From: Streptomyces sp. NBC_01296
GTDB lineage: Bacteria > Actinomycetota > Actinomycetes > Streptomycetales > Streptomycetaceae
Length of the DNA: 64,000 bases
NCBI RefSeq assembly: GCF_035984415.1
Contig: NZ_CP130720.1
Span: 1,364,001 to 1,428,000 of the forward strand
Direction: 5' to 3'
The first letter of the stretch is position 1; every line of letters starts with the position of its first letter. Below are positions 42,616-51,357 of the stretch, piece by piece. The notes below the pieces were generated by a model, which saw nothing but the letters and a program-made list of their open reading frames with translations, had not been told where the DNA came from and ran no database searches. A program made the position numbers and the translations under genes.

Positions 42616-43953
42616 TCAGGCGGCGCCGTGTCCTGCCGCGGTCCGTCCCATGGTCAGCGCCAGCCGCCGCACCCGGCGCCAGTCCATCGGCGGCGCGGTC
42701 CGCGGCACCCCGGGACGGTTCCGGGGCACGCGCACGCGCAGGGCGCCGGCCGCGATACGGCAGTGCACGGGAGTGGACAGCACCAGCGCCTCGCCGTCGA
42801 CACCGACCGGGATGGCGGGAGCGTCCGTGTCGACGACGACCTCGCGGGCGGTGACGGCGGTCAGCCCGCGGCCCTGCCTGCCGTGCAGCAGCAGCCCCGC
42901 CGCTTCGGCGGCGCTCGAGACCTCGACGCCGAGCACCCCCAGCTCACCGGAGTCCAGGCGCTCCCGGCGCCCGAGCCCCGCCGAATCGCCCTTCTGATAA
43001 GGGTTGTTGCTCACCAACACGGCCTGCGGACCGTCCAGGACCAGCGCATCCGCACGGACGCTCAGCCGCGAGCCGCTGTCCCGGGTCAGCAGGGCCGGCA
43101 GCATCTCCAGAATGGTGCGGGCCTTGTCGTCGCGGTAGGCCGGACTCTGCACGACTTCCGCGTACACGCCGAACGAGGCGCTGTTGACGAAGACCCGCCC
43201 CGTGTTCCCGTCCGCCGGTTCCCCCTCATGGATGTAGCCGAGGTCGACGCGCAGTTCGACTCCGTCGGTCAGGGCCTCCAGACACCGGGAGGGATCCTGC
43301 CGGTCCAGACCCAGATCCATGGCGAAGTGGTTGCGCGTGCCGGCGCTGATCACCATGAACGGAATGTCGTGCTCCACGGCCACGGCGGCGACCAGGGCCT
43401 GCGTCCCGTCGCCGCCTGCGACGCCCAGCAGATCGGCCCCGTCCTCGACGGCCTGCCGCGCCAGCTCGGCCACGTCCTGGTGCCGGGCCGGATCCAGTAC
43501 GACGACCTCGGCGCCCAGGGCCCTGGCCCGCTCCGCCAGGCGGAACTTCTCGACCTTGCCGCCACCCGAGCGGGGATTCATGATCAGGAAGGGCCGCTCG
43601 GCCCGGACGACGGCGCGCTCCGGCATGCTCGAGGCGTCCTCGGCGAGGGCGGCGCTGCCCGCGGCAACGGCCAGCGCCCACAGGGCGAGCGAGACCAGCA
43701 CGACCCACAGCAGCCCGGCCGCCGAGTAGAGGAGCAGGACGGCGAGCGGTGCGATGACCACCAGCAGCCCGGCGAGCACCCTGATCCAGCCCGTGTGGGT
43801 GAGCATCCACCACACACCTGCCGCGGTGAGGACCAGTCCTGCCCACCCGACCGCCATCAGCAGGAGGCTCGCGAGGCCGCCGAACACCACCAGTACCGCG
43901 AGCGCCGCCAGGCCCGTCGCCAGGGCCAGACGTGCGGTCCAACGCCTGCTCAT
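42616..43953 (-). CDS. Diacylglycerol kinase-like lipid kinase with N-terminal membrane domain
   Basis: 445 residues. Four hydrophobic helices (residues about 8-100) precede a DAGK catalytic domain: FLIMNPRSGGGKVEKF, the nucleotide motif GVAGGDGTQALVAA, SAGTRNHFAMDLGL and a C-terminal substrate lobe. Such proteins phosphorylate lipids such as diacylglycerol, ceramide or undecaprenol analogues. The membrane N-terminus is an addition to the soluble YegS/DgkB form. It is convergent with the SulP gene and divergent from the hydrolase at 44,108. Confidence 0.9.
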   Translation of the reverse strand: MSRRWTARLALATGLAALAVLVVFGGLASLLLMAVGWAGLVLTAAGVWWMLTHTGWIRVLAGLLVVIAPLAVLLLYSAAGLLWVVLVSLALWALAVAAGSAALAEDASSMPERAVVRAERPFLIMNPRSGGGKVEKFRLAERARALGAEVVVLDPARHQDVAELARQAVEDGADLLGVAGGDGTQALVAAVAVEHDIPFMVISAGTRNHFAMDLGLDRQDPSRCLEALTDGVELRVDLGYIHEGEPADGNTGRVFVNSASFGVYAEVVQSPAYRDDKARTILEMLPALLTRDSGSRLSVRADALVLDGPQAVLVSNNPYQKGDSAGLGRRERLDSGELGVLGVEVSSAAEAAGLLLHGRQGRGLTAVTAREVVVDTDAPAIPVGVDGEALVLSTPVHCRIAAGALRVRVPRNRPGVPRTAPPMDWRRVRRLALTMGRTAAGHGAA

Positions 43954-44107
43954 GGGACCACCTCCCGCCGCTTCACCGGCTGCCGGACAGAAGTCGGACA
44001 TCCACCTCAGGCTACGAGCGCCGACCCCGCGCGGCCCGTCGGCAGCGGCCGCCCGCGTCGGATGGCACGACCGACCCGGCCTTGGGACGATGACCGCGGA
44101 GGACACC

Positions 44108-45802
44108 ATGACCCCTGACCCCCCGCCGGTCCCCCCGACCGTCCCTCCGTCGCAGGAGCCGGCACCGCGCAAGCACCGCCGACGGCTCCGCTTCACGCTG
44201 CCCGGCTGCTGGGGCGCCCTCCTCCTGGCGTGCCTGTCCTTCACCCCGTCGCTGCTTCCCCGCGGAGGCGTACTGCAGGGGCTGATCTGCGGCATCAGCG
44301 CGGCCATCGGGTACGGGCTGGGCGTGGTCGCCGCCTACGTGTGGCGCGCTTTCGCCGACCGGGAGGCGCGCAGCCCCTCGCGCAGGTCATGGCTCGTCCT
44401 GCTCGTCAGCGCGATCGTGCTCTTCGGTGTCTCGTTCGGGCTCGGCCAGTACTGGCAGCACCAGATCCGCCGGCTCATGGACGTCACCGACTACAGCGCC
44501 CTCGCCACCGTCGCCTGCCCCTTCGTCGCCGCCCTCGTCTTCCTGCTGCTGCTCCTGGCCGGGCGGGGGCTCCGGGCCCTGTACCGCCGGGCCTCCGGTC
44601 TGCTCGGGCGCTGGATCGGCATGCGGGCGGCGCGGGTGGTCGGCTGGATCCTGGTGGCGGCTCTGGCGTGGGCCGCGTTCTCCGGGCTGCTGCTGAGCGG
44701 CATCGTGAACGCGGCCAACGAGGCGTTCTCGCTGCGGGACAACGAGACCCCGGAAGGCGTGCACCAGCCCACGTCGATGCTGCGCTCCGGCGGGCCCGAC
44801 TCGCTGGTGCCGTGGGACTCGCTGGGCTATCAGGGCCGGGCGTTCACCGGCAGCGGACCGTCGGCCCAGAGCATCGGAGCGTTCACCCACCGTACGGCGC
44901 AGGAGCCCATCCGGGCCTACGCCGGGCTGCAAACCTCCGACGACACGGAGACGCGGGCGGCCCGGGCCGTCGCGGACCTCGAACGGGCGGGCGGCTTCGC
45001 CCGCAAGAACCTGCTCGTGATGACCACCACGGGCAGCGGGTGGGTCGATCCCGCCGCCGTGGACTCGTACGAGTACCTCGCGAACGGCGACGCGGCCAGC
45101 GTGGCGATCCAGTACTCGTACCTGCCGTCGTGGATGTCGTACCTGGTCGACCAGTCCAAGGCGCGCGAGGCGGGCCGCGACCTCTTCGACGCGGTCTACG
45201 ACAAATGGTCCAAGCTGCCCCAGGACCGGCGTCCGCGCCTGTTCGTGGCGGGCGAGAGCCTGGGCTCGTTCGGCGGTGAGACGGCCTTCAGCGGGGAGGC
45301 CGACCTGCGCAACCGCACCGCCGGCACCCTGTTCGCCGGCCCGCCCAACTTCAACACCCTCTTCCGCAAGTTCAGCGACCACCGCGACGCGGGAAGCCCC
45401 GAGATCGAGCCCGTCTACCGGGAGGGCCGGACCGTCCGGTTCACCGACGACCCGACCGCCGGGATCTCTCCCACGGACCGGCCGTGGGACGGCACGCGGG
45501 TGCTGTACCTGATGCACCCGTCCGATCCGATCGTCTGGTGGAGCCCCAAGCTGGCCCTCTCCGAGCCCGACTGGATCGGCGAGCATCCCGGCTCGGACGT
45601 GCTCGGCTCGATGTTCTGGATCCCGTTCGTGACCTTCTGGCAGGTCACCGCCGACCTGCCGTTCGCCACGGGTGTACCGGACGGCCACGGCCACACGTAC
45701 AAGGCCTCGTACGTCGACGCCTGGAACGCCACCATGCGGCCCGAGGGGTTCACCGCGCAGGACCTGGACCGGTTGAGGGACATCGTCTCGCCGCCGAAGT
45801 GA
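44108..45802 (+). CDS. Membrane alpha/beta hydrolase (Abhydrolase_9 type)
   Basis: 564 residues; this ATG has GGAGG 5 bases upstream, whereas the one 18 bases earlier has none. Five N-terminal transmembrane helices precede a large hydrolase domain with nucleophile elbow FVAGESLGSFGG, an acidic residue in YLMHPSDPIVWW and a late histidine in DGHGHTYK. Members are predicted serine esterases; substrates are unknown, with some evidence in the family for lipid chemistry. Confidence 0.88.
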   Translation: MTPDPPPVPPTVPPSQEPAPRKHRRRLRFTLPGCWGALLLACLSFTPSLLPRGGVLQGLICGISAAIGYGLGVVAAYVWRAFADREARSPSRRSWLVLLVSAIVLFGVSFGLGQYWQHQIRRLMDVTDYSALATVACPFVAALVFLLLLLAGRGLRALYRRASGLLGRWIGMRAARVVGWILVAALAWAAFSGLLLSGIVNAANEAFSLRDNETPEGVHQPTSMLRSGGPDSLVPWDSLGYQGRAFTGSGPSAQSIGAFTHRTAQEPIRAYAGLQTSDDTETRAARAVADLERAGGFARKNLLVMTTTGSGWVDPAAVDSYEYLANGDAASVAIQYSYLPSWMSYLVDQSKAREAGRDLFDAVYDKWSKLPQDRRPRLFVAGESLGSFGGETAFSGEADLRNRTAGTLFAGPPNFNTLFRKFSDHRDAGSPEIEPVYREGRTVRFTDDPTAGISPTDRPWDGTRVLYLMHPSDPIVWWSPKLALSEPDWIGEHPGSDVLGSMFWIPFVTFWQVTADLPFATGVPDGHGHTYKASYVDAWNATMRPEGFTAQDLDRLRDIVSPPK

Positions 45803-45818
45803 GCGCACCGCCGTGCGG

Positions 45819-46550
45819 TCAGCGCAGCAGGAACCCGACGAGGTAGCCGAGCGCGTTGACCGCCCAGTGCAGGCCCATGGGAGCCAGCAGACTGTCGCTG
45901 CGGCGCCGCAGTTCGCAGAACAGGACGCCCGCTGCCGCCGTGAACAGCACGGCCCCCAGGACCGCCAGAACGGCCCCGAGCTCGGACTGGCCGACGACCG
46001 AGGTCACGGCCGGTTTCGCGGTCGCCAGGTGCAGCGACGGCAGCACGTGCCACAGGCCGAACAGCAGGCTCGACACGGCGGTGGCCCACACCGTCCCGCG
46101 GGCGCGGCGCACCAGACCGTAGAGCACGCCGCGGAAGGCGATCTCCTCCACGAGGACCGTGCCGACGGGGACCAGCACGAAGGCGCGGAGCATCACCTCG
46201 CCCCCGTCCATCGCGCTGTACCGCCGGTCCTCGAACAGCGTCCGGGTCGCCGGCAGCAGGGCCCCGGCCAGGTAGACGACGGCGACCAGGCCGATCAGGG
46301 CCAGCGCCCAGCGGGCACCGCGGGCCAGCGTGCCCGGCGCCAGACCCGCGTCCGCGAGGGTACCGCCGGCCCAGCGGAGCACACCGAGGAGCACGCCGCT
46401 GACCACGACGGCCGTCACCAGGCCCCACAGGCCCGGCCAGCGGTGCACGGCCAGGTTGGCGGCGACGAGGACGACCACCGTGACTCCCACGGCAGGCCAG
46501 GTACCGATCCGCCGTCGGCGCCGCCGCGGCCCGGTGGCGTCGACCGTCAT
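45819..46550 (-). CDS. CPBP family intramembrane metalloprotease
   Basis: 243 residues with about eight hydrophobic helices and the three CPBP (Abi) motifs: VEEIAFRGVLYG (EExxxR), LFGLWHVLPS and GLHWAVNALGYL. These proteases cleave prenylated or membrane-embedded substrates. The start codon lies inside a 25-bp direct repeat shared with 48,860; the gene begins where a pirin-like fragment stops. Confidence 0.9.
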   Translation of the reverse strand: MTVDATGPRRRRRRIGTWPAVGVTVVVLVAANLAVHRWPGLWGLVTAVVVSGVLLGVLRWAGGTLADAGLAPGTLARGARWALALIGLVAVVYLAGALLPATRTLFEDRRYSAMDGGEVMLRAFVLVPVGTVLVEEIAFRGVLYGLVRRARGTVWATAVSSLLFGLWHVLPSLHLATAKPAVTSVVGQSELGAVLAVLGAVLFTAAAGVLFCELRRRSDSLLAPMGLHWAVNALGYLVGFLLR

Positions 46551-46650
46551 GGCCCTTGACCTCGCCGTAGCGGGTGCCGGTCATCCATTCGGCGTGGAAC
46601 TCCTCGATGTCCGCCTGGCTGCGGCTGATCCAGTTCCAGGACGCTCCACA
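46545..46650 (-). pseudogene. Pirin C-terminal fragment
   Basis: One minus-strand frame encodes SWNWISRSQADIEEF then HAEWMTGTRYGEVKGHD, which has the character of the C-terminal end of pirin family cupins (WNF...RYGEVKGYDGP). A stop precedes it and it runs into the CPBP start with no stop of its own, so it is a remnant. The rest of the 427-base gap up to the CopCD start has no recognisable gene. Confidence 0.5.
46550..46574 (+). repeat. 25-bp direct repeat, left copy
   Basis: TGGCCCTTGACCTCGCCGTA plus GCGGG, identical to 48,860-48,884; similarity extends a few bases both ways with single mismatches. The two copies are 2,310 bases apart and bracket the CopCD gene. Confidence 0.85.
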
Positions 46651-46977
46651 TTATTTCCGTCTCCGTGCAGGTCGGCATCTTCTTGCACCCCCGGCCGTCG
46701 GCAGCGGGTCGGCATGGACGCCCGAGGAGTCCGCACGACGGCCGGACCCATAGCAGGAGGGAGGCGTCGGCCGCGAACAAGGCGGTGGCCTTTGGCGGAA
46801 GTTGCGCAACCCGTCCTGTCCCGTGGTCGGCGGGGCTATCGTCCACCACTGCGGCAGAGGCCCCTACCTGCCGTAGTTCCCTGCACCCTCAGGCGAGCCA
46901 TACCGTCCGACGGCGGCCCCGAGCGGCCGCACGGACGGCGACGCCGTCGATGACGACCACCCCGGAGGCCGCCGTCC

Positions 46978-48840
46978 ATGCCCAGCGGATCAAGCCTCGC
47001 AAGGAAGTTCGCGGCGGTCCTGTCGCTCGTCGCCGCCCTGTGCGCCCTGGTCCTCGGCGGGGCCGGCCCCGCCCTCGCGCATGCCGGGCTCAGCGGCTCC
47101 GACCCTGCGGACGGCGCCGTCCTCGACGCAGCGCCGAAGCAGGTCACCCTCACGTTCACCGAATCGGTGAGCTTCCTCGACGGGTCCCTGCGCGTGCTGT
47201 CGCCCGCCGATGACCGCGTGAGCCCGCGCCCGGCACACCATGCGGACGGCCGGGCGAACACGGCCCAGGTGCCGCTGGAGGAGAACTTGGCCCAGGGCAC
47301 GTACACGGTGGCCTGGCGGGTGGTCTCCGCCGACGGTCACCCGATCTCCGGCGCGCTCGTCTTCTCCGTCGGGAAGCCGTCCGGGACCACCGCGGTGCCG
47401 GCGAAGACCTCCCCGGACGACACGGCGGCCAGCCGCCTGTACGGGTTCTTCCGCTACGTCGCCTACAGCGGCCTGGCGCTGCTCGTCGGAGCCGCGGCGT
47501 TCGTCCTCGTCTGCTGGCCGGGCGCGAGCGGGATCCGTCCGCTGCGCCGACTGCTGGTCGTCGGCTGGGCGACGCTGCTGGCGTCGACGGTGGCCCTGTT
47601 GCTGCTGCGCAGCCCGTACGAGGCGGGCGGCCCCCTGTCGTCGGCGTTCGACCCGTCCCTGCTGGGCCGGACGCTCGCGGGGCGACCGGGGATCGCCCTG
47701 ACCGCTCGGCTCGTACTGCTCGTGCTCGCCGCCCTGTTCTGGCGGCAGACGCGCGTACGACTCGGTGTCCGTCTCCGGCTCGTCGCCGGGCCGGCCCTCG
47801 CCCTGGGCCTGGCGCTCACCTGGGCCGGCGCCGAGCACGCGTCCGCCGGCATCCAGGTGCCGCTCGCCATCCCCGTCGCCGTGCTGCACCTGGTGGCGAT
47901 GGCCGTGTGGCTGGGCGGGCTGATCACCCTGTTGAGCGCCCTGCGCCACCGCGGGCCCGACGGCCCTGAGGTCCCGGCTTCCGCGATCTCGCGCTTCTCT
48001 GCGCTGGCCTTCGGCGCCGTGGTCGTTCTGGTCGGCACCGGGGTCTACCAGTCATGGCGGCAGGTGGGCTCCTGGACGGCCCTCACCACCACCTCGTACG
48101 GGAGGACCCTGGGCCTCAAAGTCGCCGCGGTGGTTCTGATGCTGTGCGTGGCGGCTCTCTCCCGACGGTGGACCGGCCGCCTGGTGGGCGGGGCGGCGCC
48201 GAGCGCGACGGAGCCGGCTGCCGTCGAACTCGAGCAGGTGCGTGTCCCGCAGACCGTCGGCGCGCCGAGTGCGCCGGAGGGAACCGGGCCGGGCGGCAAG
48301 GAGGTCGCGTCCGGTCGAAGCGGGCCGGGCGACGACGTCGAGCAGCCGGTCTTCGACGCCGAAAGGTACCGGCGCCGGTTGCGCCGCACCGTGGGTGCCG
48401 AGGCCGCCGTCGGCGCCGTCGTCCTGGTGCTCTCCACCCTGCTCACGGGCAGCCAGCCGAGCCGCGCCGCCGCCACCACGGCACCCGGGCAGGAACCGGC
48501 GGTGAAAGTGGTCACGCTCCCGTTCGACATGGGGACGGCGAAACATCGCGGCACGGTGCAGATCACTCTGGCGCCGGGCCACGTCGGCGAGAACACGGTG
48601 GAAGCGGTGGTGTTCACGCCGGACGGCGGCATCTCCAGCGTCCCCGAGCTACGGCTCGCCCTCACCCAGCGCGACCGGGAAATCGGCCCGCTCGACGCCA
48701 AGCTCGAGAACCGGAAGGGCTATTGGGCCACGTACGACCTGAGGCTGCCGATGGCCGGCACGTGGAACCTGGACGTCACGATTCGCACCACCGACATCGA
48801 CCAGGTCACCGTGAGCACGACGCTGCGCGTCACGCCGTGA
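46978..48840 (+). CDS. CopC-CopD fusion copper protein (YcnJ-like)
   Basis: 620 residues. A signal peptide cleaved near ALA would leave H35 at the mature N-terminus, the usual Cu(II) ligand of CopC; the second CopC block has VSADGHPISGALVFSVG. Then about eight membrane helices of the CopD domain (AEHASAGIQVPLAIPVAVLHLVAMAVWLGG region), a long cytoplasmic-type linker around 405-470 and a C-terminal beta domain (about 510-620, ending VTVSTTLRVTP) like the extra YtkA-type module of YcnJ. The role is copper uptake or handling at the membrane. The gene lies between the two direct repeats. Confidence 0.9.
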   Translation: MPSGSSLARKFAAVLSLVAALCALVLGGAGPALAHAGLSGSDPADGAVLDAAPKQVTLTFTESVSFLDGSLRVLSPADDRVSPRPAHHADGRANTAQVPLEENLAQGTYTVAWRVVSADGHPISGALVFSVGKPSGTTAVPAKTSPDDTAASRLYGFFRYVAYSGLALLVGAAAFVLVCWPGASGIRPLRRLLVVGWATLLASTVALLLLRSPYEAGGPLSSAFDPSLLGRTLAGRPGIALTARLVLLVLAALFWRQTRVRLGVRLRLVAGPALALGLALTWAGAEHASAGIQVPLAIPVAVLHLVAMAVWLGGLITLLSALRHRGPDGPEVPASAISRFSALAFGAVVVLVGTGVYQSWRQVGSWTALTTTSYGRTLGLKVAAVVLMLCVAALSRRWTGRLVGGAAPSATEPAAVELEQVRVPQTVGAPSAPEGTGPGGKEVASGRSGPGDDVEQPVFDAERYRRRLRRTVGAEAAVGAVVLVLSTLLTGSQPSRAAATTAPGQEPAVKVVTLPFDMGTAKHRGTVQITLAPGHVGENTVEAVVFTPDGGISSVPELRLALTQRDREIGPLDAKLENRKGYWATYDLRLPMAGTWNLDVTIRTTDIDQVTVSTTLRVTP

Positions 48841-48859
48841 CCGCAGGTCGGGGTCGTCG

Positions 48860-48884
48860 TGGCCCTTGACCTCGCCGTAGCGGG
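48860..48884 (+). repeat. 25-bp direct repeat, right copy, with pirin-like tail
   Basis: Identical to 46,550-46,574. Read on the minus strand, this copy continues as SPRYGEVKGHDDPDLRS, a pirin-like C-terminus, then runs antisense into CopCD without a stop. It begins 20 bases after the CopCD stop. Confidence 0.85.
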
Positions 48885-48889
48885 GGGAC

Positions 48890-49933
48890 TCAGAGGTCGA
48901 GCACCGCCAGCACGCCGCCGGAGGAGACGGTGACGTAGGCGTGGTGGCCGTCGGGGCTCACCGCGACGCGGTCCACGGAGACGCCCATGTCGAGGGAGAG
49001 GGCGGTGCCGGTCACCTTTCCCGTGCTCGTGTCGATCACGGACACCTTCCCCGGTTGCACGCTGGTGACGTAGGCGCGGCGGCCGTCGGGGGAAACGGCG
49101 ACATCGGCCGGTTCGAGGCCGACGGGGATGGGCGCGCCGGTGACCTTGCCGGTCCCCGTGTCGATCACGGAGACGGTACCTGTCCGGTCGCTGACGTAGG
49201 CGTGGTGCCCGTCGGGCGTCACCGCCACCGCGAACGGGAAGTTGCCGACGGAGACGGGCAGGCCGACGACGACGCCGGTGCTGGTGTCGATCACCGAAAC
49301 GGGAGTGGGAGAACCGAAGCCGGCGTTGGTGACGTAGGCATGGTGGCCGTCGGGCGCGACCGCCACGTCGACCGGGGTGCTGCCGACGCGCAGCGGGCTG
49401 CCGACGACCTCGTTGCGCGTCGTGTCGATCACGGACACATCGTCCGATCCGGCATTGGTGACGTAGACACGACGGCCGTCGGGCGTGACCGCCACCCCGA
49501 AGGGGAAGTCGCCGACATGCACGCTGGCGACGACCTCGTCGGTCGCGGTGTCGATCACGGACACCTCGTCCGATCCGGCATTGGTGACGTAGACACGACG
49601 GCCGTCGGGCGTGACCGCCACGCCGGAGGGAGAGCTGCCGACGTGCACGCGGCCGACCGCCTTGCCGGTCGCCGTGTCGACCACGAACACCCTGGACAGC
49701 GCTGAGTCCGTGACGTAGACGTGGCGGCCGTCCGGCGTGACGGCGACGCCCAGCGGCCTGACGCCGACGCTGATGAAGACGGGGCCGGCGGCCACCGCAC
49801 TCGGGGCGACTGCCCACGGCGGCATCAGCACGCCGGCCAGCGCGAGCAGGACCGCCAGCGTGAACCGGACCGCACAGCGCCCGGACAGGCCCGCAAGGAC
49901 CGAGTACCGGCGGTGGGGATCGAGGGTGCTCAT
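48890..49933 (-). CDS. Secreted YVTN-family beta-propeller protein
   Basis: 347 residues from an ATG with AGGAGG 5 bases upstream. A signal peptide (FTLAVLLALAGVLMPPW) leads to about seven repeats of roughly 42 residues with the core PxGVAVTPDGRHVYVTN and SVIDTATGKV, i.e. one full propeller. Such YncE-like proteins are extracellular binding platforms of unknown ligand. The repeats are nearly identical at DNA level at 49,430-49,480 and 49,555-49,610, showing recent internal duplication or gene conversion. Confidence 0.9.
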   Translation of the reverse strand: MSTLDPHRRYSVLAGLSGRCAVRFTLAVLLALAGVLMPPWAVAPSAVAAGPVFISVGVRPLGVAVTPDGRHVYVTDSALSRVFVVDTATGKAVGRVHVGSSPSGVAVTPDGRRVYVTNAGSDEVSVIDTATDEVVASVHVGDFPFGVAVTPDGRRVYVTNAGSDDVSVIDTTRNEVVGSPLRVGSTPVDVAVAPDGHHAYVTNAGFGSPTPVSVIDTSTGVVVGLPVSVGNFPFAVAVTPDGHHAYVSDRTGTVSVIDTGTGKVTGAPIPVGLEPADVAVSPDGRRAYVTSVQPGKVSVIDTSTGKVTGTALSLDMGVSVDRVAVSPDGHHAYVTVSSGGVLAVLDL

Positions 49934-50248
49934 GGCGGCCTCCTGTCCGTGGTGCGTCAGGCGGGCCGTGAACCACGCGTGCCGGGGCAGGACACCGATC
50001 GTGGTGCGCTCCCCCTCCTCAGCATGACCCCTTCGGCCGCGCCTGCAACCGGAACTCATGCCGCGCGACACCCTCATCAGGGCGCCCTCCATGGGTGCTC
50101 GGCGCCGTCGAGCGAGCGCGGCGGATCACCGGGAACATCCCGGCGGATTCCGGAAACTGCCGTACGGCCGGCGCCATTGACGTGTATGTGTCATTCCCTG
50201 GGCCCGCCACGAGAGCGGCGGGCCGGTGCGGGACGGGGAGCGGTCGAC
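49934..50248. other. Non-coding gap between propeller and Crp-like genes
   Basis: A 315-base divergent promoter region. It contains a small CCGGGA-ACA-TCCCGG hairpin (50,129-50,143). No gene was seen. Confidence 0.4.
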
Positions 50249-50698
50249 GTGAGTCTCATCGAACAGGAGCAGCCCCTGCTCCACGGGTTACGCCCGCAGG
50301 ACCGGGCAGCGCTGCTGGCCCTCGGCGTACCGCGCCGCTACGAGCCCGGTGCGGTCATCCTGTCGGAACGCGCCACCACCTCCCACGTCGTGGCGATCAC
50401 CGGCGGCTGGGCGGTGGTGTCCGTGACCACCGAGCGCGGCAACCGCCTGCTCCTCGCCCTGCGCGGCGCAGGGGAGTTGGTGGGCGAGCTGGCCGCCATG
50501 GACCTGCGGCCACGCAGCGCCAAGCACGACCTGGCCGCGTCCGTGGGCTCGACCCGCGAGGCGGTGGCCAAGGCCCTGCGCCTGCTGCGCGAGCGGGGCA
50601 TCGTCCGCACCGGCTCCCGCCGGCTGGTCGTCACCGACCTCGAACCGCTGCGGCTGCTCGCCGACGGCGGCCCGCCCGCATCGCGGCCGGGTGTGTAA
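50249..50698 (+). CDS. Crp/Fnr-family regulator with internal in-frame deletion
   Basis: 149 residues from a GTG with GGGGAG upstream; intact relatives have about 220-235. The N-terminal cNMP barrel starts normally (RRYEPGAVILSERATTSHVV, LLALRGAGELVGELAAMDL) and then, at RPRSA/KHDLAA around base 50,520, jumps to the recognition half of the winged helix (SVGSTREAVAKALRLLRERG) and ends normally. The last barrel strands, the dimerisation helix and the first HTH helices are missing. The frame is kept, but dimerisation should fail. It is either a decaying gene or a small non-binding derivative. Confidence 0.75.
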   Translation: MSLIEQEQPLLHGLRPQDRAALLALGVPRRYEPGAVILSERATTSHVVAITGGWAVVSVTTERGNRLLLALRGAGELVGELAAMDLRPRSAKHDLAASVGSTREAVAKALRLLRERGIVRTGSRRLVVTDLEPLRLLADGGPPASRPGV

Positions 50699-50892
50699 AC
50701 GGCTACATACAGCATGCCGGTACGTCGCCATCCTGGGCGATCCTGGCGGTCAAGTACCGGTGGATGCGCGCGGCGGTGTGCTGCCTGCTGCTGGGCACCG
50801 CCGCGTACGCGGCTGCCTTGTGGTGAGGGCCGGCCATGGGGCATGAACGAGAGCAGCGCACGGACGAGCCGCCCCCACCCGGATACGCAAGG

Positions 50893-50922
50893 ACGCCCGG
50901 CCGGGAGGTCCCGGCCGGGCGT
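50893..50922. terminator. Hairpin downstream of the SLT gene
   Basis: ACGCCCGGCCGGG pairs over 13 bp with CCCGGCCGGGCGT around AGGT. It lies 31 bases past the SLT stop; TTTG follows on the plus strand, so it may work both ways. Confidence 0.7.
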
Positions 50923-50952
50923 TTGCGTGCGTCTGCTCTACCTGCTGGCGGC

Positions 50953-51357
50953 TTAGTACCAGTGGTGGGTCTGCCAGAAGTCCCAGGCGCCGACGGGGCT
51001 GCCGTAGCGGGAGTTCATGTAGTCCAGGCCCCACTTGATCTGGGTGGCCGGGTTGGTCTTCCAGTCCGCACCCGCCGAAGCCATCTTCGAGGCCGGCAGC
51101 GCCTGGACCAGGCCATAGGCACCCGAGGAGGCGTTCGTGGCCGTGTGGTTCCAGCCGCTCTCACGCGAAACGATGTTGTTGAACGCCGCGAACTGCGCCG
51201 GGTCCTTGATCATCTGCTGGGCGATCGCCTTCGCGCTCGTCGGGGCCGCCTGGGCGGGAACCGTGGCAAGCATGGAACCGGCGACACCGAGGGCGACGAC
51301 GGCACCCGCGAGGGTCTTCTTCGAAGCGGCGATGCGGCGGATGACAGCGTGGGACAC
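50953..51357 (-). CDS. Secreted SLT/transglycosylase-like protein
   Basis: 134 residues from a GTG with GGAAGG 7 bases upstream. A signal peptide (KTLAGAVVALGVAGSMLATVPAQA) precedes a minimal lysozyme-like domain: FNNIVSRESGWNHTATN with the catalytic-type glutamate in SRESGW, SSGAYGLVQALPASKMAS and TQIKWGLDYMNSRYGSP, ending HHWY. The family cleaves peptidoglycan and in Streptomyces accompanies growth and germination. A longer in-frame start upstream lacks a signal peptide at its N-terminus. Confidence 0.9.
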   Translation of the reverse strand: MSHAVIRRIAASKKTLAGAVVALGVAGSMLATVPAQAAPTSAKAIAQQMIKDPAQFAAFNNIVSRESGWNHTATNASSGAYGLVQALPASKMASAGADWKTNPATQIKWGLDYMNSRYGSPVGAWDFWQTHHWY

